DNA of 64,000 nucleotides from Archangium lansingense (GTDB lineage: Bacteria > Myxococcota > Myxococcia > Myxococcales > Myxococcaceae). Below the pieces are notes generated by a model that was not told the DNA's origin, did not search any database, and saw only the letters and a list, made by a program, of their open reading frames with translations. This document shows positions 38,412 through 46,764 of this stretch, in pieces. The DNA lies in contig NZ_JAPNKA010000001.1 of NCBI RefSeq assembly GCF_026626635.1, positions 10,772,501 through 10,836,500 on the forward strand, given 5' to 3'. The position numbers and the translations under genes are program-made. The number at the start of each line of letters is the position of its first letter. Position 1 is the first letter of the stretch.

Positions 38412-39203
38412 ATGGCGGACGAGAAGAGCCAGGAGAACGGTCGGCTGGGCTCATTCCAGCTCGGCAGGCGGTACAAGGACGGAAACATGGAGGCGGAGCT
38501 CGGTCGCCTCTACGAGGCGTACCATGTGGACACGGGTAACGCCGCCATGGTGCTGCTCCCCAGCCCGGCCTGGGAATCAGAGGAGGCCTGGGAGGTGCGC
38601 GCCTCCTCGCGAGCAGAGCCTCCTCACATGGTGCTGGAGGTAGTGCGAGCCCCCGCCTCCGGGAAGCTGAGGGCCCTGTCTCGGATGTTGGATGTGATGG
38701 CTGCCGCGCTCAAGCGGGTAGAGGATAACGCGCAGGCGCGCACCCACCTGCTGGAGGGGCGGTGGGGGCTCCTGCTGCACCGGGCTCGATGCGCGTACCG
38801 TTGGCTGTCTTCCTGGGAGGGCCTCGCCGTCGCGGGGCTCGCCGTGCTAGCGCTGGGCGTGGGGCATTGGCTGCTCCTCCCGGGTCGAGGCCAGGCACCC
38901 AGCTCCACCACTCCCGCCCATGGCGTGGCCCAGGGGGCTTTGCCCTACGTCGATGCGCCGATGCTGATCGACAAGCCCGCCTCTGGCATGGAGGTTCTCG
39001 CCTATCCCCTGCCAGACAGGCCGTTCCGCAACCAGGCCAAGGCCCCCTGCAAACCCAGAGAGGGCGAGGTGGAGATCAGCGGCGGGTGCTGGGTAGAAGT
39101 CGCCAAGAAACCACCCTGCTTCGAGAACCATGCCGAGTACCAGGGCAAGTGCTACCTGCCGGTGTCGCTGAGGAGTCGCGAGCCGCAGGCTGTCCAACCG
39201 TGA
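38412..39203 (+). CDS. single-pass membrane protein, possible RADAR accessory
   Basis: A 263-residue protein starting after an AGGAGGA site. Residues 10-50 (GSFQLGRRYKDGNMEAELG then RLYEAYHVDTGNAAMVLLP) look like the beta1-beta3 strands of a protein kinase N-lobe, but the HRD, DFG and later motifs are absent. A helical segment (75-135) leads to one membrane helix (about 138-158, GLAVAGLAVLALGVGHWLLL). The outer tail has four Cys: KAPCKPREGEVEISGGCWVE and KPPCFENHAEYQGKCYLPV. From memory, that cysteine tail resembles the C-terminus of many myxobacterial Ser/Thr kinases, so this may be a kinase stripped of its catalytic lobe. It lies 59 bp after rdrB on the same strand. It does not look like the Csx27-type or SLATT accessories known for RADAR. 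Confidence 0.7.
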   Translation: MADEKSQENGRLGSFQLGRRYKDGNMEAELGRLYEAYHVDTGNAAMVLLPSPAWESEEAWEVRASSRAEPPHMVLEVVRAPASGKLRALSRMLDVMAAALKRVEDNAQARTHLLEGRWGLLLHRARCAYRWLSSWEGLAVAGLAVLALGVGHWLLLPGRGQAPSSTTPAHGVAQGALPYVDAPMLIDKPASGMEVLAYPLPDRPFRNQAKAPCKPREGEVEISGGCWVEVAKKPPCFENHAEYQGKCYLPVSLRSREPQAVQP

Positions 39204-39410
39204 GGCCAGTCCCCGACTCTCGTCCGTAGAGAAAACTTCCGAGTGGGTGTGTGTGCCCTGTCCAACACACCACGCACCGTGATGCGCCATGTTGGGCCAT
39301 CAACGTCTGAATCCGCCTGAAGCGCCGGTCAGGCGCCGTGCGGTGGGCGAGCGTGTTCTCCTGGCATCTCAGGCATCTCCGGACGCCGAAAAGCACGGAG
39401 GGAGACACCA

Positions 39411-41318
39411 ATGCCCATCACGTCCACGCTGGAGACAAGGCTGCACGGCGCCAGGTCGTCGCAATCCTCCGTGCCCTCGTTATCGCGCCGTGGCCTATGG
39501 GCCCGAGTGCTGACACGACTGGACGCATGTCTCTCGGAGCCACTGCGCCAGGGCTCTCCCGTGGAGCTCAGCCGCGGCCGGCTGTTGGTGGGCATCCTCG
39601 GGATGTTGCTGCTGTTCAACCTGCTGGCCCTCTTCTTCTACGTGGGGAGGAGCCCGGACCCGTTGCGCACCGGTGTCGTCCAGTTCACATGTCTGGTGAT
39701 CTTCCTCGCCACGTTGTGGAGGCTGCGCCGGGCCAGCTCCATCCGGGTGCCGGCCTGGATCCTGAGCTTCCTCGTGACGGCCGCCATCAGCGTCGAGTCC
39801 TGGAAGGCGGGGACGCAAGCGGTGGCTGTGAACACCATGGCCATGCTGGTACCGATGTTGACCGTGTACCTGCTGGGCGTGCGCTGGGGCCTGTTCTTCA
39901 CCCTGCTCGCCGCCGCGAACATGGGCCTCGTCCACCCGTATCTCTTCCCTCCGCCCGGCGGCCTGGCGCTCAACCTCTTTTCCGCACTCTTCGTGCTGTG
40001 CGGGTGGCTGGTGAGCTGGATGTTCCTCGCCTCGCGCGACGAGGCAGACGCGGCGCTCGAGCAAGCGCTGCGAACGCTGCGCGAGAGCGAGGAGCAGCTC
40101 GTCAGCCTCGTCGACAGCACGGATGATCCGGTGTGTTCCCTCGACACGGTGGGCCGGATCCTCACCCTCAACCAGGCGGGAGCGGAGCTGTGCCGCCAGC
40201 TCTTTGGGGGAGAACCCCTCCCGGGCACCTCCCTCTTCGATGCGCTCTCCCCGGGGCAGCGGGCCCTCTGGAAGGAGCGGGCCCAACGGACGCTCGCCGG
40301 GGAGCGTGTCCGCGTCCAGCAGGGTCTCACGCTGGAGGGCCGGCCGCGGGTGATGGACATCAACCTCAACCCCATCCTCGGGGCCGATCGGCGCCCGGTA
40401 GGGATGACGCTCTTCGGGCGGGACATCACCGCCCTCAAGGAGGCCGAGGCGCGGCTGGGCGAGACGCACCGCAACCTGTTGGACGTGTCACGCCATGCGG
40501 GCATGGCGGAGGTGGCCAATGGCATCCTCCACAACGTGGGCAACACGCTCAACAGCGTGAACGTCTCCGCGGGGTTGCTCGCCCAGCGGCTGCGCAACCT
40601 GCGGGTGTCCGGCCTGACCAGGGCCTCGGAGATGCTGCGCGAGCACGCGCAGGACCTGGGCGCCTTCTTCTCCCGGGACCCGCGAGGCCAGCAGCTCCCG
40701 CAGTACCTGGAGCTGCTCTCCCGGCACCTCTCCGAAGAGAAGGAGGGACTGTTGGCCGAGACGCAGATGCTCGATCAGAACGTGGAGCACATCAAAGCCG
40801 TGGTGGCCATGCAGCAGGCGCACGCGCGCGTGACGGGCATGGTGGAGCAGGTGTCCGTGCCCCAACTCCTGGACGATGCCCTGCGGCTGCACGCCGCGTC
40901 CTTCGAGCGGGTGGGCATCCAGGTACGTACCGACTACGCCGCCCGGCTCCCCCTGGTGATGGTGGACCGATACAAGCTGCTGCAGATTGTCATCAACCTG
41001 CTGAGCAACGCACGGCACGCGCTGCTCAACAGCCACCGGCCGGACAAGCACCTCTCTCTCCGAGTGGAACGCAGCCCCGGGGATCGGCTGCGCATCCAGG
41101 TGGCCGACAACGGCGTGGGCATCCTCCCGGAGAACCTGCCGCGCATCTTCACGCAGGGCTTCACGACGAAGGAGGATGGGCACGGCTTCGGCCTGCATAT
41201 CAGCGCGCTGTCGGCCGAGGAGCTGGGGGGCACGCTCCTGTGCATGAGCGCGGGTCCCGGCCAGGGAGCCACCTTCACCATCGAGCTGCCGGTCAACGGA
41301 GGGGAGCCCCGAAACTGA
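39411..41318 (+). CDS. membrane histidine kinase with PAS domain and variant H-box
   Basis: A 635-residue sensor. The N-terminal 200 residues hold about five or six membrane helices (LLVGILGMLLLFNLLALFFY, FTCLVIFLATLW, AWILSFLVTAAIS, MAMLVPMLTVYLLGV, LFSALFVLCGWLVSWMFL). A coiled linker, a PAS domain (about 225-345; LVDSTDDPVCSLDTVGRIL) and then the kinase core follow. The H-box reads ANGILHNVGNTLNSVNVS: the phosphoacceptor His is followed by Asn, not the usual Glu. The HATPase domain has IVINLLSNARHALLN, VADNGVGI and DGHGFGLHISAL. No receiver or paired regulator gene is adjacent. GGAGGGAG precedes the ATG. Confidence 0.9.
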   Translation: MPITSTLETRLHGARSSQSSVPSLSRRGLWARVLTRLDACLSEPLRQGSPVELSRGRLLVGILGMLLLFNLLALFFYVGRSPDPLRTGVVQFTCLVIFLATLWRLRRASSIRVPAWILSFLVTAAISVESWKAGTQAVAVNTMAMLVPMLTVYLLGVRWGLFFTLLAAANMGLVHPYLFPPPGGLALNLFSALFVLCGWLVSWMFLASRDEADAALEQALRTLRESEEQLVSLVDSTDDPVCSLDTVGRILTLNQAGAELCRQLFGGEPLPGTSLFDALSPGQRALWKERAQRTLAGERVRVQQGLTLEGRPRVMDINLNPILGADRRPVGMTLFGRDITALKEAEARLGETHRNLLDVSRHAGMAEVANGILHNVGNTLNSVNVSAGLLAQRLRNLRVSGLTRASEMLREHAQDLGAFFSRDPRGQQLPQYLELLSRHLSEEKEGLLAETQMLDQNVEHIKAVVAMQQAHARVTGMVEQVSVPQLLDDALRLHAASFERVGIQVRTDYAARLPLVMVDRYKLLQIVINLLSNARHALLNSHRPDKHLSLRVERSPGDRLRIQVADNGVGILPENLPRIFTQGFTTKEDGHGFGLHISALSAEELGGTLLCMSAGPGQGATFTIELPVNGGEPRN

Positions 41319-41335
41319 GGCGGCGCCCGTCAGGG

Positions 41336-41848
41336 TCATCCCGTCCAGGAGGCCCGCGTGCGACGCAACAGCCGCAGGATGTGCGGGGCGAAGTCCGAGC
41401 GGAAGGCAGCGAGCTGGGCCTCGTCGAGGTACCTGGCGCCCCGAATCCACCCGACGCAGTGTGGGGCCTGGCAGAAGCATCGGAAGGGCGTCGCCAGGTC
41501 CCACTCCGTGGTCAGGTAGTTGAACGTCACCTCCTGACCCGGCTCGAGGTCCACAGCAGCGATCAGCCGGGCCCGACCAGGCCCCGCGCTCAGGTCGATC
41601 CGCGCGTTGGGTGCGCACGCGTGGTTGATGAAGTGCCAATCCGCCTTGGGTGACTCGACGTGCAGCGCCTCATCCACCTGGAGCGTGTACTTGCCGGGCT
41701 CGTGGCAGAGCGAGCCGTCGAACACGAGCAGTTCCTGGCCGCTCGCGACGGCCCGGGTCGTGACAACGCACTTCCCCTCCGCGCGGTCGAGCACGGCGAT
41801 CCGTGAAGGTTCCGAAGGGGGCGGCACGGCCTGCTCGCGTTCGCTCAT
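41336..41848 (-). CDS. SET-domain protein
   Basis: A 170-residue protein made of one SET domain plus a post-SET-like tail. Motifs: GKCVVTTRAVASGQELLVFDG (AdoMet entry), WHFINHACAPNARID (the NHxCxPN pseudoknot), LEPGQEVTFNYLTTEWDL (catalytic Tyr), and CFCQAPHCVGWIRG, which provides the Cys-x-Cys-x(4)-Cys zinc-type post-SET. All elements of a protein-lysine methyltransferase are present. Bacterial SET proteins are few; targets are usually unknown or histone-like DNA-binding proteins. It converges with the histidine kinase gene, 17 bp apart. Confidence 0.87.
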   Translation of the reverse strand: MSEREQAVPPPSEPSRIAVLDRAEGKCVVTTRAVASGQELLVFDGSLCHEPGKYTLQVDEALHVESPKADWHFINHACAPNARIDLSAGPGRARLIAAVDLEPGQEVTFNYLTTEWDLATPFRCFCQAPHCVGWIRGARYLDEAQLAAFRSDFAPHILRLLRRTRASWTG

Positions 41849-41902
41849 GGGGCGAGCCCTAACACCGGGTCCGCCCCGCTTCCAGCTCCGGCACCGAGGT
41901 CA

Positions 41903-42514
41903 TCACCGGACGTGGGAGGGGTTCTCCGGCACTATCCACAAGTAGAGGGTGCTCCCGTCGGCCTCGACAATCCTGTCCGGCTCCCACCCCTCGATGTCAA
42001 AGGCATGCGAGACGATGCGTGTCCCCGGCTTCAAGTCCTCGAGCAGCTTCGGCTTCAGCCGGTTGTTGACGCTCGGCAGCAGGTACATCGTCACCACCGT
42101 CGCCTCGCCGAAGTCCGACTTGAAGAGGTCCTCCTGTCGGAAGTCGGTGAGCTGCTCCACGTTCGCCGCCTTGGCGTTGGCCTCCGCCTCCTGAACGCGC
42201 TCGGGGTTGATGTCGATGCCCACCCCGCGCACCCCGAACCGCTGCGCCGCGGTGACGACGATGCGCCCGTCTCCGGAGCCCAGGTCATAAAGCACGTCCC
42301 CCGGCTTCACGTCGGCCAGCTCCAGCATCGCGTCCACCACCCCCTGCGGGGTGGGCACGTACGGCACATCCGGCGCACGCTCGGGGAGATCCGACCGGCC
42401 CAGGTTGGGCGGCTTGTAGATGAACTCGCCTTCCTGTCCCACGGCGGGCGCCCCACCCGCGAGCCCCAGCGCGCTCAACAGCGCTATACCGACCGTGGCC
42501 TTCCGAATCCCCAT
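41903..42514 (-). CDS. exported SAM-dependent methyltransferase-like protein
   Basis: A 203-residue protein. It begins with an apparent Sec signal (TVGIALLSALGLAGGAPAVG, about 7-26), then YVPTPQGVVDAMLELADV and the class I methyltransferase motif I VLYDLGSGDGRIVV (about 73-86), post-I VGIDINPERVQEAEA, and motif II/III DFRQEDLFKSDFGEATVVTM and LKPGTRIVSHAFD. Fold and AdoMet site seem complete, yet the protein appears exported, where SAM is not expected. GGAGG stands nine bases before the ATG at 42514. It overlaps the 3' end of the upstream permease gene by 31 bp and is probably co-transcribed with it. Confidence 0.8.
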   Translation of the reverse strand: MGIRKATVGIALLSALGLAGGAPAVGQEGEFIYKPPNLGRSDLPERAPDVPYVPTPQGVVDAMLELADVKPGDVLYDLGSGDGRIVVTAAQRFGVRGVGIDINPERVQEAEANAKAANVEQLTDFRQEDLFKSDFGEATVVTMYLLPSVNNRLKPKLLEDLKPGTRIVSHAFDIEGWEPDRIVEADGSTLYLWIVPENPSHVR

Positions 42515-43920
42515 GACTTGCGACCTCCAGGTGAGGGTTTGCTGCGTGGGTGGCCCGTGCGCCGGTGCATGAGCGCCAGAGGAATCAGTCCGGTGGCCAG
42601 AACCGCGACTCCGACGAGCGCTCCGGCCCCGGTGTAGGCCAGGCTCGAATAGAGGAGGTACGCGCACGAGGCGCAGAACAGCAGCGGGGTGAGTGGGTAG
42701 AGCGGCACGCGGAAGGGCCGAACCACATGCGGCTCGCGCCTGCGCAGCACCAGCAGCGAGACACCCGACAGCAGGAAGAAGAACCAGAAGACGGGCGCGG
42801 TGTACTCCACCATCGTCTCGAAGCCGCGGCGGGTGATGAAGCCCACGCCCACCAGAGCCAGGGAGATGGTGCCCTGCACCAGCAGCGCGTTGACTGGAGC
42901 ACCCGCCCGCGCGCTCCACCGCCCCAGGGGGGAGAACAGCGGGAAGTCCCGCCCCAGCGCGTAGTGGGTGCGAGAGCCCATGAGGATGGTGGCGTTGGAC
43001 GAGGTGAGCACCGCCGCGCAGATGATGACGCTGATGAACTGGGCCCCCGAGGGCCCGGCCACGCGCTGCATGAGCTCCGCCGCGACCGCGTCCGATTGCC
43101 CCACCCCCGCCAGTCCCAACCCCCGCAAGTAGGCCGCATTGGCCAGCAGGTAGAGCGCGGTGACGGCCACCATGCTCCACAGCAACGCGGACACGATGCT
43201 TCGGCGGCCTCCGCGCAGCTCACTGGAGATATAGGCCGCCTCGTTCCAACCGCCGTACGTCAGCAGCACGAACACCATGGCCAGGCCCCAGGCGGCATGG
43301 GGAGGCCCGTCGGACGTCACCGGAGCGGCGGGAGCCGGAGCAGCGGGGACAAGGAAGAGCCCGACGATGATGACCAGCCCCAGCCCCGCAACCACGGCCA
43401 CCGTGAGCAGGTTCTGCGTCCACTTGCCCAACTGGATGCCGGCCACGTTCAGCCCGGTGAGCACCACCACGGAGAGCGCTGCATAGAGAGCGGAGGAGTG
43501 CTCACCCAACGGCAGCAACTGGGAGGCGTAGTCCCCGAAGATGAAGCCCAGCAGCGCAATGGAGCCGGTGGGGATGACGGTCAACCGCGCCCAGGCGAAC
43601 AGGAAGGCCAGCGACCTGCCGAGGGCCCGGCGCAGGTAGTGGTAGTCCCCTCCGGCATGAGGCCAGGTGCTGGCCAGCTCCGCGTAGCACATGGCCCCGA
43701 TGAGGGAGATGAGCCCGCCGAGCGCCCAGAGCAGCACCACGGAGACGGGGCCCGTCGCGTTCTGCGCCACCAGGGAGGGCGTCCGGAAGATGCCCGCCCC
43801 CACGACGATGCCCACCACGAGCCCGACAGCGTCCACGACACGCAGGCTCGGCAAGGGAAGCGCCGCGGACCCATCCGGCACGGCCGGCTGCCCCTCCCTC
43901 TGGTACCGCTCGCGCCTCAT
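42484..43920 (-). CDS. APC superfamily amino-acid permease
   Basis: A 478-residue transporter with about 12 membrane helices. The family signatures are VDAVGLVVGIVVGAGIFRTP (unwound helix 1 with the GAGIF substrate motif), ALGGLISLIGAMCYAELAS, WPHAGGDYHYLRRALG and the helix-6 region VFVLLTYGGWNEAAYISSEL. This places it in the LAT/amino-acid exchanger-like branch of APC transporters, which use proton or substrate exchange; the exact substrate cannot be read. It is divergent from the DUF485/ActP pair; the downstream methyltransferase gene overlaps its stop. Confidence 0.9.
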   Translation of the reverse strand: MRRERYQREGQPAVPDGSAALPLPSLRVVDAVGLVVGIVVGAGIFRTPSLVAQNATGPVSVVLLWALGGLISLIGAMCYAELASTWPHAGGDYHYLRRALGRSLAFLFAWARLTVIPTGSIALLGFIFGDYASQLLPLGEHSSALYAALSVVVLTGLNVAGIQLGKWTQNLLTVAVVAGLGLVIIVGLFLVPAAPAPAAPVTSDGPPHAAWGLAMVFVLLTYGGWNEAAYISSELRGGRRSIVSALLWSMVAVTALYLLANAAYLRGLGLAGVGQSDAVAAELMQRVAGPSGAQFISVIICAAVLTSSNATILMGSRTHYALGRDFPLFSPLGRWSARAGAPVNALLVQGTISLALVGVGFITRRGFETMVEYTAPVFWFFFLLSGVSLLVLRRREPHVVRPFRVPLYPLTPLLFCASCAYLLYSSLAYTGAGALVGVAVLATGLIPLALMHRRTGHPRSKPSPGGRKSWGFGRPRSV

Positions 43921-44036
43921 GGGTGTCTGCCCCCTGGATGTGTGAAGGGATGGACACCTGGCGGACCCAGGGCAATGTGCCCCATGAACCGTCCCGCCAC
44001 CGAATGCTCGGCGGGGTTCCAGCGAGGCGGGGGGCT

Positions 44037-44063
44037 GGTGTTACCGGCGTTACCTTGGTGACC
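44037..44063 (+). promoter_or_regulatory. three 9-bp direct repeats, possible operator
   Basis: GGTGTTACC, GGCGTTACC and TTGGTGACC follow one another in 9-bp steps; a further GTTACC lies at 44070. Such phased repeats before a transporter operon are typical of activator sites, but the regulator is unknown. Confidence 0.4.
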
Positions 44064-44065
44064 GG

Positions 44066-44088
44066 AGACGTTACCTTTCGAAACGTCT
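44066..44088. promoter_or_regulatory. inverted repeat, possible operator
   Basis: AGACGTT and AACGTCT form a perfect 7-bp inverted repeat with nine bases between them (23 bp in all), which is a suitable spacing for a dimeric helix-turn-helix regulator. It overlaps the last GTTACC repeat. Confidence 0.4.
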
Positions 44089-44221
44089 GACGCGTCGTGG
44101 CAGGCGCCAAGCTCCCGAGAACATTCATGCTGCGGCCTGGAATGAGCGTTGCTCATAGAAGGCCCGCGATGAAGCTGCACCCTCAGCGCCGCTGAGAACC
44201 CCTCGAGGAGACCCCATCACC

Positions 44222-44500
44222 ATGTCCCAGAAATCCAAGGCGGATGAGCTTGAAGCCCTGGCGGCGGCGCGCTGGCGCGTGGCCGCTGTCCTCACCGCTG
44301 CCATGTTGATTTCCTATTTCGGCTTCATCCTGCTCGTCGCGTTCGACAAGCCCCTCATGGGCAAGCAGATCGCCCCGGGGCTGTCCCTCGGCATCCTGCT
44401 CGGAGCGCTGGTCATCGCCTCCGCCTGGGTGTTCACCGGCATCTACGTGCTGTGGGCCAACCACCGCTACGACAAGGCCCTTCACCAGTTCCGCCGCTGA
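44222..44500 (+). CDS. DUF485 membrane protein, ActP partner
   Basis: A 92-residue protein with two membrane helices (about 20-42, RVAAVLTAAMLISYFGFILL, and about 57-80, SLGILLGALVIASAWVFTGI) and the DUF485 ending YVLWANHRYDKALHQF. This family (YjcH in E. coli) is almost always encoded next to the acetate permease ActP. GAGGAG lies before the ATG, and actP starts 16 bp after the stop, so they form one operon. Confidence 0.92.
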   Translation: MSQKSKADELEALAAARWRVAAVLTAAMLISYFGFILLVAFDKPLMGKQIAPGLSLGILLGALVIASAWVFTGIYVLWANHRYDKALHQFRR

Positions 44501-44516
44501 ACCAGGAGCCACGCGA

Positions 44517-46142
44517 ATGAATCCTCAACAGGCACAGACCTCGATCGGCGAGCCCAACACCACGGCCATTGTCTTCTTCCTGGCCTTCGTGGGCCTCACG
44601 CTCGCCATCACGTATTGGGCGGCGCGCAAGACGAAGACGACCTCGGAGTTCTTCGCAGCCGGAGGAGGCGTCACCGGCCTCCAGAACGGCTTCGCGCTCG
44701 CGGGCGACTTCATGAGCGCCGCGAGCTTCCTGGGCATCGCTGGACTGGTGGCGCTCTCTGGCTTCGATGGCCTCATCTACTCGGTGGGCTGGCTGGTGGG
44801 CTGGCCGGTGGTGACGTTCCTCATCGCCGAGCCCCTGCGCAACCTGGGCAAGTACACCTTCGCGGACGTGGTGGCCTACCGGCTGAAGCAGACGCCGGTG
44901 CGCATCTCCGCCGCGTTGGGCACCCTGACCGTGGTGGCCTTCTACCTCATCGCCCAGATGGTGGGCGCCGGCAACCTCATCCGCATGATGTTCGGCCTGA
45001 GCTACGAGGCGGCCGTCCTCATCGTGGGCGTGGTGATGATCCTCTACGTGCTCTTCGGCGGGATGATCGCCACCACGTGGGTGCAGATCGTCAAGGCGGT
45101 GCTGCTGCTGGGCGGAGCGTCGGCGCTGGCGGTGATGGTGCTCGCGAAGTTCAATTTCAGCCCCCTGGCGCTCTTCCAGGAAGCGGCCAACCAGTACGGC
45201 CCAGAGGTGCTGGCGCCGGGCAAGCTGGTGTCCAGCCCGCTGGAGGCGGTGTCGCTGGGCCTGGCGCTGATGTTCGGCACGGCGGGCCTGCCCCACATCC
45301 TCATGCGCTTCTACACGGTGCCCAACGCGAAGGCGGCGCGCAGCTCCGTGTTCTACGCCACCGGCCTCATCGGCTACTTCTACCTGGTGACGTTCATCCT
45401 CGGCTTCGGCGCCTCGGTGCTGCTGGGCCGCGGGGCGATTACGAGCGTGGACAAGGGCGGCAACATGGCGGCGCCCATGCTGTCCGAGGCGGTGGGCGGC
45501 ACACCCTTCCTGGGCTTCATCTCCGCGGTGGCCTTCGCCACCATCCTCGCGGTGGTGGCCGGACTGACGCTGTCGGGCGCGGCGGCGCTCTCGCACGACC
45601 TGTGGACGCACGTGGTGCGCAAGGGCAAGTCGCCCGAGCACGAGCAGCTCCGGGTGGCCAAGCTGGCCAGCCTGGGCCTGGGCATTCTCGCCATCCTCCT
45701 GGGCATCATCTTCAAGGGGCAGAACGTGGCCTTCATGGTGGGCCTGGCCTTCGCCATCGCCGCGAGCGCCAACTTCCCTGCCCTGCTGCTGTCCATGTCG
45801 TGGAAGGGCTTCACCACCCACGGCGCGGTGGCCAGCATGGTCACCGGCACGCTCAGCGCGGTGCTGCTCATCTTCCTGTCGCCCACGGTGCAGGTGGATC
45901 TGCTGGGCAACAAGGAGGCGTTCTTCCCGCTGAAGAACCCCGGCATCATCACCATGCCGCTGGCCTTCCTGGTGGGCTGGGTGGTGTCGCTGGTCGCCCC
46001 CGAGCCCGAGGCTTCCAGCCGCTACGCCGAGGTGAAGCACCGCATGCACGTGGGCGCCGAGGCTGATGCGTCCGAGCCCTCGGGCACCACCACTCCCGCG
46101 GAGGCCACACCCGTGAGGACCCCGGGCACCCAGACCACCTGA
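44517..46142 (+). CDS. actP: cation/acetate symporter ActP
   Basis: A 541-residue sodium:solute symporter with about 13 membrane helices. The ActP-type features are EFFAAGGGVTGLQNGFALAGD then FMSAASFLGIAGLVALSGFD, KYTFADVVAYRL, LPHILMRFYTVPNAKAARSS and the SSS core FGGMIATTWVQIVKAVLLL. It imports acetate and similar short carboxylates with Na+. AGGAG precedes the ATG. Expression is probably governed by the repeat region upstream of the DUF485 gene. A GC-rich hairpin repeat follows the stop. Confidence 0.93.
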   Translation: MNPQQAQTSIGEPNTTAIVFFLAFVGLTLAITYWAARKTKTTSEFFAAGGGVTGLQNGFALAGDFMSAASFLGIAGLVALSGFDGLIYSVGWLVGWPVVTFLIAEPLRNLGKYTFADVVAYRLKQTPVRISAALGTLTVVAFYLIAQMVGAGNLIRMMFGLSYEAAVLIVGVVMILYVLFGGMIATTWVQIVKAVLLLGGASALAVMVLAKFNFSPLALFQEAANQYGPEVLAPGKLVSSPLEAVSLGLALMFGTAGLPHILMRFYTVPNAKAARSSVFYATGLIGYFYLVTFILGFGASVLLGRGAITSVDKGGNMAAPMLSEAVGGTPFLGFISAVAFATILAVVAGLTLSGAAALSHDLWTHVVRKGKSPEHEQLRVAKLASLGLGILAILLGIIFKGQNVAFMVGLAFAIAASANFPALLLSMSWKGFTTHGAVASMVTGTLSAVLLIFLSPTVQVDLLGNKEAFFPLKNPGIITMPLAFLVGWVVSLVAPEPEASSRYAEVKHRMHVGAEADASEPSGTTTPAEATPVRTPGTQTT

Positions 46143-46148
46143 GCAATG

Positions 46149-46190
46149 CCCCCTCTCCCTCTGGGAGAGGGTTGGGGTGAGGGTCTTCCC
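46149..46190 (+). repeat. GC-rich hairpin repeat, copy 4
   Basis: The same element as at 12257 and 21014: arms CCCTCTCCC (46151-46159) and GGGAGAGGG (46163-46171) with a TCT loop, then TTGGGGTGAGGGTCTTCCC. The tail GGGTGAGGGTCTTCCC is identical to that of copy 1. It lies between convergent actP and ridA. Confidence 0.75.
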
Positions 46191-46199
46191 TCCCCCCGC

Positions 46200-46595
46200 T
46201 CAGGTGGGTGGCACCACCGCGATGCAGTCGATCTCCACCCGCGCGCCCTTGGGGAGACCCGCCACCTGCACGGTGGTGCGCGCGGGCGGAGTGCCCGGGA
46301 AGTAGCGCCCGTACACCTCGTTCATCTCGGCGAAGTCCGCCATGTCGACGAGGAAGACGCCACAGCGGACCACGTGAGAGAAGTCCAGGCCGCCGGCCGC
46401 GAGCACCTCCCGCAAGTTCTCCATCGCCCGAGCGGTCTGCACCTTCACGCTCCCCTGGACCAGCTCGCCGGTCGCGGGCTCAATGGGCGTCTGTCCCGAG
46501 AGAAAAACCATCCTCCCCAGGCCCACCTCAACGGCCTGCGAGTAGGGACCAATGGCCTTCGGGGCCTTGTCGGAGTGCAGCGTGCGGCGAGCCAT
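46200..46595 (-). CDS. ridA: RidA family enamine/imine deaminase
   Basis: A 131-residue protein. Motifs: KAPKAIGPYSQAVEVG (start of the YjgF/RidA fold), VFLSGQTPIEPATGEL, AMENLREVLAAGGLDFSHVV, and the C-terminal PARTTVQVAGLPKGARVEID with the catalytic Arg in PARTT. RidA hydrolyses reactive enamine/imine intermediates such as 2-aminoacrylate formed by PLP enzymes. TGGAGG precedes the ATG at 46595. The trimer-forming architecture is expected. It converges with actP. Confidence 0.93.
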   Translation of the reverse strand: MARRTLHSDKAPKAIGPYSQAVEVGLGRMVFLSGQTPIEPATGELVQGSVKVQTARAMENLREVLAAGGLDFSHVVRCGVFLVDMADFAEMNEVYGRYFPGTPPARTTVQVAGLPKGARVEIDCIAVVPPT

Positions 46596-46764
46596 GGAGA
46601 CCTCCAGAGGGGCGTGTCTACCACGCGTTCTCGCAATGGGCCGCGTTCAGTACAGGACGCCCCCAGCCATCCGCACGTGGGATGGACGGGCGCGGAGATG
46701 AGCTCCCGCCCGGTGAGGCTGGCATGCTCGGCCTCCCATCACCCCGCCCCTGAGGAGTCTTGTC

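Larger units (their letters stand above)
43921..44221. other. divergent regulatory region, permease versus acetate transporter
   Basis: This 301-bp gap contains no gene. It holds a cluster of short direct repeats (44037-44075) and a spaced inverted repeat (44066-44088), both described as separate entries, which look like regulator-binding sites for the divergent promoters. Nothing else was recognised. Confidence 0.5.

Noticed and set aside
42550..44061. 503-residue open frame on the plus strand
   Set aside because: Antisense to the amino-acid permease; charged low-complexity translation with no membrane or enzyme motif.
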